Assembly: GCA_002396665.1 (NCBI GenBank)
Contig: DGYJ01000057.1
Coordinates: 9,255 to 14,808 of the forward strand
Length of the DNA: 5,554 bases
Reading direction: 5' to 3'
Source of the DNA: Bdellovibrionaceae bacterium UBA5009
GTDB lineage: Bacteria > Bdellovibrionota > Bdellovibrionia > Bdellovibrionales > Bdellovibrionaceae
Part shown: piece after piece, positions 1 to 5,239 of the stretch
Position numbering within the stretch: the stretch's first letter is position 1
How the letters are laid out: every line of letters begins with the position of its first letter
The notes under the pieces: model-generated
Databases searched by the model: none
What the model saw: the letters and a program-made list of their open reading frames with translations, nothing else
What the model was told of the DNA's origin: nothing
Program-made: the position numbers and the translations under genes

Positions 1-107
1 GTTACTATGAATTTGCGAAAAGATATCAGCTTCCCAACGGCCAACTGTATCAAGGGTTTGTTGCCGCTTCTGCTGATAAAATATTTGAGAGTACGAATAA
101 AACTTAG
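1..107 (+). CDS. C-terminal end of an unidentified protein (5' part outside the window)
   Basis: Read in the frame that begins at base 3, the sequence is open for 34 codons and ends at TAG (105-107). The tail is mixed polar and aromatic (starts YYEFAKRYQL, ends KIFESTNKT), with no membrane segment and no motif I recognise. It is too short to assign a function. The gene faces the HD-GYP gene, and the two stop codons overlap by 4 bp (104-107, TTAG gives TAG on this strand and TAA on the other). A run of seven T follows the stop (113-119), but no stem precedes it, so no intrinsic terminator can be called. That this is a real gene end rests on the open frame and the precise tail-to-tail junction with an intact gene. 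Confidence 0.6.
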   Translation, partial: YYEFAKRYQLPNGQLYQGFVAASADKIFESTNKT

Positions 108-772
108 GCCGCTTTTTTTGTTGAAGACGCATTAAACTCTGTGAACTCTTTATAGGTTTCTGGTTCTATAACTAAAGAATTCCAAGTCTTATGGGCTTGA
201 AGAAAAATTCTAACCAACTGCGGATCAAACTGAGTTCCAGAACAACGTTTAAGTTCAGCGTAAACGATTTCGTCTGGAAGGCCTTTTCGATACGACCGTG
301 TCTGTGACATGGCATCGTAGGTGTCGACAATCAAAATAATTCTAGCCAACAGTGGAACCCTTTCACCCATCAGACGATCTGGATAACCTTCGCCATCGAT
401 ACGCTCGTGGTGTCCGCGAATTGCAGGAATAATTCCCTTAAAGAAGGCATCTTTATCACCAATTGGTTTAATGATTTGTTCGCTGATAACAGGGTGATTG
501 CGCATAATATCTAATTCTTTAGGATCTAATTTTCCGGGTTTTGAAATGATTTCCTGGCTTACACCAATCTTACCTATGTCATGAAAAATTCCAGCAAATT
601 CTGCCATCTTTTGTTCGTATTCATTAAGGCCGGCATCGCGGGCTAATTTGCGCGACATCTCCCCCACTCGACAACAATGGTTGTGAGTTAAAGGATCCGC
701 TGAATTTAGAGCCTGCATTAAAGACTGAGCCAACCCGTGCGCCCACTCCGGTATATCACCCCACGACGACAT
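104..772 (-). CDS. Stand-alone HD-GYP domain protein, probable cyclic di-GMP phosphodiesterase
   Basis: 222 residues, essentially one HD-GYP domain with no receiver, PAS or membrane segment, so it is probably cytoplasmic. The expected landmarks are all present: a DPLTHNH segment with H32, HD at 64-65 followed by K68 (HDIGKIG), H93, H121-H122-E123, GYP at 129-131, and D150 in IVDTYDAM. The family hydrolyses c-di-GMP to pGpG and GMP at a two- or three-metal centre. The residue four before H32 is Leu, where three-metal enzymes carry Glu, so a two-metal centre is more likely (inference). Residues 200-222 are a short polar tail. The ATG is preceded by a G-rich Shine-Dalgarno, AAGGGGG (778-784), with 5-nt spacing. 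The gene is divergent from the secreted-protein gene and convergent with the fragment at the left edge. With no fused sensor, control must come from partners or expression. Activity is predicted from intact ligands; the physiological target is unknown. Confidence 0.93.
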   Translation of the reverse strand: MSSWGDIPEWAHGLAQSLMQALNSADPLTHNHCCRVGEMSRKLARDAGLNEYEQKMAEFAGIFHDIGKIGVSQEIISKPGKLDPKELDIMRNHPVISEQIIKPIGDKDAFFKGIIPAIRGHHERIDGEGYPDRLMGERVPLLARIILIVDTYDAMSQTRSYRKGLPDEIVYAELKRCSGTQFDPQLVRIFLQAHKTWNSLVIEPETYKEFTEFNASSTKKAA

Positions 773-792
773 AATCGCCCCCTTATATTATT

Positions 793-822
793 CTATCGGA
801 CATGCATCATGAAACTCGATAG
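793..822. repeat. Interrupted inverted repeat upstream of the HD-GYP gene
   Basis: CTATCG (793-798) and CGATAG (817-822) form 6-bp arms 18 nt apart. Nested inside are CATG (801-804) and CATG (808-811), 3 nt apart. Read on the HD-GYP strand this could fold into a 10-bp hairpin with an asymmetric internal loop, ending 8 nt before the Shine-Dalgarno. It could be a leader hairpin or an operator, or chance: the arms are short and the spacing is not symmetrical. Confidence 0.35.
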
Positions 823-907
823 TCAGTCTCCAAATAAATCGAATATTTTTGCCTGATCTCAAAATGAGACACTCCATCGAATCGAAATGAGAATTTTCTT
901 TATCTTT

Positions 908-936
908 TTGACGAATTTCACTCTCGAATTTAGGAT
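908..936 (+). promoter_or_regulatory. Probable sigma70-type promoter of the secreted-protein gene
   Basis: TTGACG (908-913, 5 of 6 to the -35 consensus), a 17-nt spacer and TAGGAT (931-936, 4 of 6 to the -10 consensus). Transcription would start near 943, giving a leader of about 28 nt that contains the Shine-Dalgarno at 957-963. The spacer carries a direct repeat, CGAATTT at 912-918 and 925-931. The placement also argues that the upstream in-frame ATG at 887 is not used, since it would not be on the transcript. Confidence 0.6.
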
Positions 937-956
937 GATTAAACACTTAGTAATCC

Positions 957-963
957 GAGGGGG
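957..963 (+). promoter_or_regulatory. Ribosome binding site that fixes the start at 971
   Basis: GAGGGGG lies 7 nt before the ATG at 971. The in-frame ATG at 887 has no comparable site. Using 971 also puts a clean signal peptide at the N-terminus. Confidence 0.75.
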
Positions 964-970
964 ATGTATT

Positions 971-1525
971 ATGAACTTTATTCGAAAACGTTCTGCTTTA
1001 ATTCTTATTCTTACTCTTCTAATTTCCCCATTTTCTTTTTCAGAAGAACCAGCAAAAGTTAAAACTTTAAGTGCTAAAGAAATACATTACAACTGCAGTT
1101 ATTTACCCTTCCAGCACTCTCATTTTGGACGCCGTTTTTTTAAGAAATCAAGTGAAGAACTTAAGAAAACCAAGGCCTCAATTATTACCTCTCGAGAGCA
1201 ACTTAAAAACTTTATCGAATCCAACAAAGACAAACTGAAAAAACGACAGCTTAAAGCTTGCCTGTCCGGTGATAAAAAACTATCTGCAGCCAATGATATG
1301 ATCGACAAACAAATAGAAAAGTCAGAAGCGCGAGAAAAAAATCGCATTGAAGCTTCAAACAGAAGAAGCGAACTCGTCCAAAAAGCAATGGAAGCGGCGG
1401 CTGCTAAAAGAAAAGAAGGCCTTGCTAAAAAAGAAGAGAAATCTAAAGGTGAAAAAGAACAAAAGGAACCCAATGTGGACTCGCCAGTAGGATCAGAATC
1501 AGGTGCAAGTTCTGGGGCTAAATAG
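971..1525 (+). CDS. Small secreted Lys/Glu-rich helical protein of unknown function
   Basis: 184 residues from the supported start. Residues 1-7 (MNFIRKR) are basic, 8-19 hydrophobic, and a signal peptidase I site is plausible after S24 (SFS before EE), so export to the periplasm or beyond is predicted. There is no lipobox. The mature part has two cysteines, C42 and C97, which could form a disulfide. Residues about 60-165 are very rich in Lys, Glu and Ala and should be helical or coiled-coil; 166-184 is a disordered-looking Ser/Gly/Pro tail. I do not recognise the family. It is monocistronic, with its own promoter. It is divergent from the HD-GYP gene and ends 8 bp from the stop of the facing operon. 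The basic repeat-poor helix could bind nucleic acid, peptidoglycan or a partner protein, but nothing in the sequence decides this. It is a real gene by promoter, Shine-Dalgarno and signal peptide; function unknown. Confidence 0.85.
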   Translation: MNFIRKRSALILILTLLISPFSFSEEPAKVKTLSAKEIHYNCSYLPFQHSHFGRRFFKKSSEELKKTKASIITSREQLKNFIESNKDKLKKRQLKACLSGDKKLSAANDMIDKQIEKSEAREKNRIEASNRRSELVQKAMEAAAAKRKEGLAKKEEKSKGEKEQKEPNVDSPVGSESGASSGAK

Positions 1526-1533
1526 TTTTTAAA

Positions 1534-1926
1534 TTATTTGCGTTGAATATCTTGAATTTCGTTATTCTGGATTAAAACTTCACAGTTTCGATTCGTCACC
1601 AGCCCTAAGCGGACTCCGACCCACAGGGCTGCACCATAGGATGATTTTTCAAACATCATCGAGGCCATCTGACTATCAATGGATTTGCGTTCTTCCTTAT
1701 CTGGTGAACGCACATAGAATTCATCCTTATGCACTCGGGAGCTCATCCACCACCGCGCAAGTTCAAGAGCTGTTTTCTTTTCCCCAATCAAACTGGCTGA
1801 ACAAAACTGCTGATTAAATTTCTCAGGATAAAAAAAGTCTGAATAGACAACGACACTAGCAAAGGTCGCCATCAATAATGAAAAAACTGAAACAAATCCG
1901 TAAACTATCCACTTTTCTTTATTCAT
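1534..1926 (-). CDS. Single-span membrane-anchored protein of unknown function, last gene of the rlmE operon
   Basis: 130 residues from ATG at 1926. An N-terminal hydrophobic segment at 7-28 follows a short charged start (MNKEK), which suggests a signal anchor with the remainder outside the cytoplasm. The outer part has two cysteines, C42 and C115, suited to a disulfide, a helical stretch at about 50-65 (ALELARWWMSSR), an acidic-basic linker at 73-85 and a second hydrophobic patch at 97-110. No family is recognised. An in-frame ATG four codons earlier (1938) is less likely: it overlaps the upstream gene and lacks a Shine-Dalgarno, while the 1926 start has GGAG 6 nt before it and lies 2 nt after the LOG stop. 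It is therefore probably translated by re-initiating ribosomes as the last cistron. It is convergent with the secreted-protein gene, with an 8-bp gap and no visible terminator. Confidence 0.8.
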   Translation of the reverse strand: MNKEKWIVYGFVSVFSLLMATFASVVVYSDFFYPEKFNQQFCSASLIGEKKTALELARWWMSSRVHKDEFYVRSPDKEERKSIDSQMASMMFEKSSYGAALWVGVRLGLVTNRNCEVLIQNNEIQDIQRK

Positions 1927-1928
1927 AT

Positions 1929-2456
1929 TTAACTCCATTTAAAATCTTCAGGTCGACGAAGCACCTGGATTGAATGAACATCTTGTTCAGAAATAAAACC
2001 TTTCCTTAAAGCTTGATTATAAAAATCAATGAATCCGTCAAAAAAGCCGTTGTCATTGGCCAAGGCGATGGGCTTTTGATGAAATCCCAATTGCATCCAG
2101 GTGATGATTTCACAAAGTTCATCCAAAGTTCCAAAACCACCCGGCAATGCGATAAATGCATCTGCAAGATCTGACATGATTTGCTTACGTTCGTGCATGG
2201 TATTCACAAGATGAAGCTCTGTCAGCTGAGAATGCGCCAATTCTTTATCAACCAAGGACTTGGGAATGACCCCGATTGCTCGACCACCTTGCTTAAGGAT
2301 CTGGTCAGCAATGGCCCCCATCAGACCCGTATGGCCACCACCATAAACCAGTGTGTAATTGTTTGTAGCAATCCAGTCCGCGTATTTGTTCGCAATTTCC
2401 TTATAAATTGAATCTGTTCCAAACCGAGCCCCACAAAACACTGTTACTTTCTTCAT
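1929..2456 (-). CDS. LOG family protein (TIGR00730 Rossmann fold), putative nucleoside-monophosphate phosphoribohydrolase
   Basis: 175 residues, a usual length for this family, which was formerly annotated as lysine decarboxylase. Visible marks are a Rossmann-like start VTVFCGAR (4-11), GGGHTGLMG (39-47), MHERK (87-91) and PGGFGT with a following Glu (105-110, E113). R90 and E113 correspond to the catalytic Arg and Glu of LOG enzymes, which release the base from a nucleoside 5'-monophosphate; plant and some bacterial members activate cytokinins. The substrate in this organism cannot be told from sequence, and AMP or a modified nucleotide is as likely as a cytokinin. The ATG overlaps the stop of the pseudouridine synthase gene (ATGA, 2453-2456) and has a good Shine-Dalgarno, GGAG (2464-2467), with 7-nt spacing. 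Co-transcription with two RNA modification genes might point to turnover of modified nucleotides, but that is inference only. Confidence 0.93.
   Translation of the reverse strand: MKKVTVFCGARFGTDSIYKEIANKYADWIATNNYTLVYGGGHTGLMGAIADQILKQGGRAIGVIPKSLVDKELAHSQLTELHLVNTMHERKQIMSDLADAFIALPGGFGTLDELCEIITWMQLGFHQKPIALANDNGFFDGFIDFYNQALRKGFISEQDVHSIQVLRRPEDFKWS
1933..1936 (-). promoter_or_regulatory. Ribosome binding site inside the end of the LOG gene, selects the start at 1926
   Basis: GGAG on the minus strand is formed by the last Trp-Ser codons of the LOG gene, 6 nt before ATG 1926. The alternative ATG at 1936-1938 overlaps this site and has none of its own, so this element decides the start. 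Confidence 0.7.
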
Positions 2457-3157
2457 TCAAAGTCTCCGATTTTAGATTCTATTTCTAAGACCACCGGCAG
2501 ACCAGCTCTTTCTTTTTCAGCAATTTGACTCAGATCTAATTTATACGCTCTTAAGGCAAGGGATTGTGGGTTCTGCGAAGAATTCATCTTTGAACCATAC
2601 AAGTGATCACCCAGGATTGGAAATCCGTGCCTGGACATTTCAAATCGAAGCTGATGGGAACGTCCCGTGATCGGCCTTAGATCCCATTTTAAAATTTTTG
2701 CATTGATGTCGTAATCTATAATTTTTGCCTCTGTGACAGATGCAAGTCCATGGTCACTTTCGAAACTTCTTCGCTTTCCTTTTGCGATTTTACACTTCCA
2801 AAGATGCCACGCACCCATTGTCTTTTCATCAATCAATGCATCTTCTTTTTTTAAATTCGCAGGCCAATGTGAAAAGTCTTGTTTTAAAGAAAGGGCCCTG
2901 TAGGTTTTTTGTATTTTTTTATGTTCAAACCAATTTTGTGAACTTCGATGACTTTGGGCATTCAATGCCCAAAGAACTATCCCCGAAACTTCAAAATCAA
3001 GACGGTGCACTGGAAACACTTGCTTGCCGACTTGCTGCTGCAGTTGCAAACCAAGAACTGGTCGCGAATCTTTTTCTTGAAATCGAGAGGGAACAGTTAA
3101 AACACCAGAAGCTTTATCGACAACAATCCAGTTTTCATTTTGAAAAATAAATTTCAT
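2453..3157 (-). CDS. RluA-family RNA pseudouridine synthase
   Basis: 234 residues. The catalytic motif is HRLD at 51-54, with D54 the nucleophile that attacks uridine; it continues FEVSG, where most members have xxTSG. Further marks are KTYRA (84-88), a central TEAKI strand (142-146), PITGRSHQLR (162-171) and GFPILGDHLYG (178-188). There is no N-terminal S4 domain, and both length and the PITGRSHQLR block resemble E. coli RluA (219 aa; 23S rRNA U746 and tRNA U32) more than RluC/RluD. TruC-like specificity cannot be excluded, so no symbol is given. One deviation is FEM after HQLR, where many relatives have VHM or VHL. Its ATG overlaps the rlmE stop (ATGA, 3154-3157) and is preceded by A-rich sequence with no Shine-Dalgarno, so translation probably depends on ribosomes finishing rlmE. 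Cytoplasmic. Confidence 0.93.
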   Translation of the reverse strand: MKFIFQNENWIVVDKASGVLTVPSRFQEKDSRPVLGLQLQQQVGKQVFPVHRLDFEVSGIVLWALNAQSHRSSQNWFEHKKIQKTYRALSLKQDFSHWPANLKKEDALIDEKTMGAWHLWKCKIAKGKRRSFESDHGLASVTEAKIIDYDINAKILKWDLRPITGRSHQLRFEMSRHGFPILGDHLYGSKMNSSQNPQSLALRAYKLDLSQIAEKERAGLPVVLEIESKIGDFE

Positions 3158-3744
3158 TTTTTATTTAAACCGATAAGGAAAATCTCTTTACTGATTTTTC
3201 TTGTTGAATCCGGTTTCACGGCTTCAAATTTATTAAAATCTTTTTTGATCATATCCCGCATTTGCGAAAAATCATCGCTATGAAACAGTTTACAAATAAA
3301 AAAACCATTTTTTTTAAGATATTTTTGGGAAATGGAAAAAGCCATTTCACAAAGTTCAAAGGATCTGGCCTGATCAGTCATTCGAATTCCTGTTGTTTTT
3401 GGGGCCATATCTGAAATGACGGCATCAAATTGAGGCTCTAATGATTTTTCTTTAAAATAATTTTCAAAATTAAAGTCATGGATGTCTTCTTGATAAAAAT
3501 CGACGTTCTTTAACTTCACTTCCATGGGGTTAAGATCAATGGCCAAAATATGACCACTGGGGCCAATTTTTTGCGATGCATACTGCGACCACGAGCCCGG
3601 TGTCGCACCCAAATCAAGCACTGTTTGGCCAGGCTTAAAGAGTTTCATTTTTTTATCAATTTCTTCAAGCTTAAAGACGGACCTTGCGACAAAGTTTTCT
3701 TTTTTAGCTTTTCTAAAATAATGATCACGGGGATTGAAGTTCAT
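3154..3744 (-). CDS. rlmE: 23S rRNA 2'-O-ribose methyltransferase RlmE (FtsJ/RrmJ)
   Basis: 196 residues against 209 in E. coli. RlmE methylates the ribose of U2552 in the A loop of 23S rRNA, a late step in 50S assembly, using S-adenosylmethionine. The K-D-K-E catalytic tetrad is complete: K25 (SVFKLEEID), D112 (SDMAPKTTG), K152 (FICKLF) and E187 (SKEIFLIG). SAM motif I is LDLGATPGSWSQ (43-54), and D70 follows strand 2. The N-terminus (RDHYFRKAKKENFVARS) is the usual RNA-binding start, so the ATG is well placed even though its Shine-Dalgarno is poor. It is the first gene of a four-gene leftward operon and is divergent from the 61-residue membrane protein, with 34 bp between the two start codons. 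The fold, tetrad and length make this the firmest call in the window. Close paralogues methylating other RNAs exist in eukaryotes but are not expected here. Confidence 0.96.
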   Translation of the reverse strand: MNFNPRDHYFRKAKKENFVARSVFKLEEIDKKMKLFKPGQTVLDLGATPGSWSQYASQKIGPSGHILAIDLNPMEVKLKNVDFYQEDIHDFNFENYFKEKSLEPQFDAVISDMAPKTTGIRMTDQARSFELCEMAFSISQKYLKKNGFFICKLFHSDDFSQMRDMIKKDFNKFEAVKPDSTRKISKEIFLIGLNKK

Positions 3745-3756
3745 ACAACATCTAAT

Positions 3757-3785
3757 ATCTTAAAACACGAGGTCAGGCATGGAAA
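3757..3785 (-). promoter_or_regulatory. Weak candidate promoter for the rlmE operon
   Basis: On the minus strand TTTCCA (3780-3785, 4 of 6) is followed by a 17-nt spacer and TAAGAT (3757-3762, 4 of 6). It would start transcription near 3750, only about 6 nt before the rlmE ATG, which fits the absence of a Shine-Dalgarno there. It overlaps the first codons of the small divergent gene. Matches are modest and a better promoter may lie inside that gene. Confidence 0.3.
3769..3772 (+). promoter_or_regulatory. Ribosome binding site of the 61-residue membrane protein
   Basis: GAGG lies 6 nt before the ATG at 3779. This supports translation of a very short gene that might otherwise be dismissed as chance. 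Confidence 0.65.
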
Positions 3786-3964
3786 TAATCATAGTCATGG
3801 GTGTATTGTTTATTTTTTTCACGGTGGTCTACATTGTCCTAGCAATTTATGCCCCTGAATGGGTTGGCATTACAGGCAAAAAGGCCCACGAGATCAATCA
3901 ATCTCACCATTCCGAAGAAGCTTCAGACAATAAGCCAGACCCTTCAGAAGCTAAACATGACTAG
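3779..3964 (+). CDS. Small single-span membrane protein of unknown function
   Basis: 61 residues. Residues 3-24 are strongly hydrophobic (IIIVMGVLFIFFTVVYIVLA), followed by a compact APEWVGITGKK segment (25-35) and a polar tail with HH at 43-44 that is rich in Glu, Asp and Ser. With no positive charge before the helix and KK after it, the C-terminal tail is probably cytoplasmic by the positive-inside rule. The GAGG Shine-Dalgarno, the sharp split between membrane and soluble parts, and an exact fit between the divergent rlmE start and the facing transporter stop make it a real gene. The tail is too short for an enzyme; small proteins of this build often modulate a membrane partner. The facing transporter is a neighbour, but it is transcribed on the other strand, so partnership is speculative. 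The TAG stop is part of CTAG (3961-3964), which also supplies the transporter's stop. Confidence 0.78.
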   Translation: MEIIIVMGVLFIFFTVVYIVLAIYAPEWVGITGKKAHEINQSHHSEEASDNKPDPSEAKHD

Positions 3965-5211
3965 GCTCTTTGGTTTTCATTCACATTCATCAATAAATAG
4001 CCACCAAGTCCAAACAAAACCACGAGACCCATCAAGCCATAATTTGATTTTTGCGTGATTTGCACGCTGGCCGCAACAACCAACGGTCCCAAAATCGAGG
4101 CAAATTTACCCACAAGGTTAAAAAATCCAAAGTATTCACCACTTTTGTTTGCAGGAATCATCTTAGCGAACAAGCTTCGACTTAGCGACTGCACACCGCC
4201 TTGAACCAAACCAATCACACAGGCCAAGGCATAAAAATGCCACACATCTGTCATTTGCGAAGCCAGTATGACTGAAATAGAATAGATAATTAAACAAACC
4301 AAAATAGGTTTTCGACATCCAAGATTTTTGGTCACATGACCAAAAAGTAAAGTTGCAGGAAACCCCACAAACTGAGTCAGTAAAAGTGCAACAATTAAAT
4401 GCTCAGACTTGAACCCAATGGATATACCATAATCTACAGCCATTGTCATGACAGTGTAGACTCCATCGATATAAAGCCAGTAGGCCACAACAAAAAGAAA
4501 TAAATTTTTATGATTAAACAGTTCCTTCATTGTTTTTTTAAGCTGACGATGGGTTTGTGACAGCAATGACGATAGACGGTCAGGTGATACTCCACTTTTT
4601 GGTTCTGGAACATTCAAGATCAGAGGAAATGTAAATAAAAACCACCATAGGGCCACGGAAACAAATGAATACTGTACCCCTTCAACTCCGCTGGCTAATC
4701 CAAACTTTGCTGGGAACAAATACATAAGCACATTGATTAAAAATAAAACACCACCACCCAAATATCCCAACGAAAATCCTAGGGAAGAGGCATAATCCAA
4801 ATCTTTCTCGTTACCCAAGCTAGGAAGTAAGGAGTCATAAAAAACACTGCTCGCATTGAACGCCATCATAGCTAAACCATAGGCCAAAATAGCCATGGGC
4901 CACTGACCAGTCCCAATAAATCCTAACCAGGCACAACAAATTGTGCCGACCAACATAAAAAGGACTAAAAATATTTTTTTCGTTTCCCGCAAGTCTGACA
5001 TAGCTCCCAAAATGGGAGTCACTAGTGCAATCACGAAACTTGAAAATGAAATCGCTGTACCTAATCTGGAAGTCGTATCAACTGCTGAAACGCCTTGACT
5101 CCAATAAGTTTTAAAAAAGACTGGAAAGAATCCAGCCATAACAGTTGTTGAAAAACTAGAATTAGCCCAGTCATAGAGGGCCCAGCTTAATATTTTTTTA
5201 TTTTTAAACAT
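3961..5211 (-). CDS. MFS transporter of the UMF1 / Atg22-like family
   Basis: 416 residues with about twelve hydrophobic spans, near 11-34, 53-71, 79-100, 107-125, 143-165, 181-201, 235-255, 271-291, 302-321, 326-345, 365-385 and 391-409. UMF1-type marks are the N-terminal SWALYDWANSSFSTT (9-23), the GAMSD loop (69-73, MFS motif A-like), AFNASSVFYDSLLP (117-130), YWLYIDGVYT (244-253), and QGGVQSLSRSLFAKMIP (337-353) with SGEYFGFFNL (357-366). Fungal Atg22 relatives export amino acids from the vacuole; bacterial substrates are mostly unknown, so none is assigned. A hydrophilic loop at about 202-234 links the two halves. The ATG has no Shine-Dalgarno and lies 3 nt from a perfect palindrome that overlaps a good promoter, which suggests repressor control and a nearly leaderless mRNA. 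It is 38 bp downstream of the gene at the right edge. Its stop overlaps that of the facing 61-residue gene. Confidence 0.93.
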   Translation of the reverse strand: MFKNKKILSWALYDWANSSFSTTVMAGFFPVFFKTYWSQGVSAVDTTSRLGTAISFSSFVIALVTPILGAMSDLRETKKIFLVLFMLVGTICCAWLGFIGTGQWPMAILAYGLAMMAFNASSVFYDSLLPSLGNEKDLDYASSLGFSLGYLGGGVLFLINVLMYLFPAKFGLASGVEGVQYSFVSVALWWFLFTFPLILNVPEPKSGVSPDRLSSLLSQTHRQLKKTMKELFNHKNLFLFVVAYWLYIDGVYTVMTMAVDYGISIGFKSEHLIVALLLTQFVGFPATLLFGHVTKNLGCRKPILVCLIIYSISVILASQMTDVWHFYALACVIGLVQGGVQSLSRSLFAKMIPANKSGEYFGFFNLVGKFASILGPLVVAASVQITQKSNYGLMGLVVLFGLGGYLLMNVNENQRA

Positions 5212-5214
5212 AGA

Positions 5215-5239
5215 ATCTATTCTAAGAGTTAGAATAGAT
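5215..5239. repeat. Perfect palindrome (11-bp arms, 3-nt centre) at the transporter start, candidate operator
   Basis: ATCTATTCTAA (5215-5225) and its exact reverse complement TTAGAATAGAT (5229-5239) flank GAG. The palindrome covers most of the spacer and the whole -10 element of the predicted transporter promoter, the classic position for a repressor site. Only two of eleven arm pairs are G-C, and no T-run follows on either strand, so an intrinsic terminator is unlikely. If present in RNA, for instance in read-through from the upstream gene, it could form a hairpin next to the start codon. Confidence 0.75.

Noticed and set aside
105..119. GGCCGC plus T-run after the left-edge gene as an intrinsic terminator
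   Set aside because: The upstream sequence has no complement to GCGGCC, so there is no stem.
790..795. TAGAAT on the minus strand as -10 of the HD-GYP promoter
   Set aside because: No acceptable -35 at 15-19 nt, and the start of transcription would fall within the Shine-Dalgarno at 778-784.
809..856. 15-codon plus-strand open frame (ATG at 809) as a leader peptide
   Set aside because: No Shine-Dalgarno, upstream of the predicted promoter, no meaningful codon run.
887..970. In-frame N-terminal extension of the secreted protein starting at ATG 887
   Set aside because: No Shine-Dalgarno, it lies upstream of the likely transcription start, and it would place 28 residues before an otherwise perfect signal peptide.
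773..970. Cyclic di-GMP riboswitch in the HD-GYP leader
   Set aside because: Neither the conserved core words nor the two-helix layout of the GEMM classes are visible on either strand.
1120..1473. Open frame antisense to the secreted-protein gene
   Set aside because: Ser/Phe/Leu-rich translation is the expected mirror of Lys/Glu codons; no ribosome site; shadow.
2181..2411. 76-codon plus-strand open frame within the LOG gene
   Set aside because: Antisense to conserved LOG motifs; shadow.
2740..3150. 136-codon plus-strand open frame across the pseudouridine synthase gene
   Set aside because: The opposite strand encodes a protein with clear RluA motifs; the plus-strand translation shows no domain or signal.
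3550..3858. Plus-strand open frame across rlmE and into the small membrane gene
   Set aside because: Antisense to the RlmE catalytic region and out of frame with the supported small gene; no ribosome site.
3849..4058. 69-codon plus-strand open frame overlapping the small membrane gene and the end of the transporter
   Set aside because: Different frame from the supported small gene, no ribosome site, runs antisense into transporter coding sequence.
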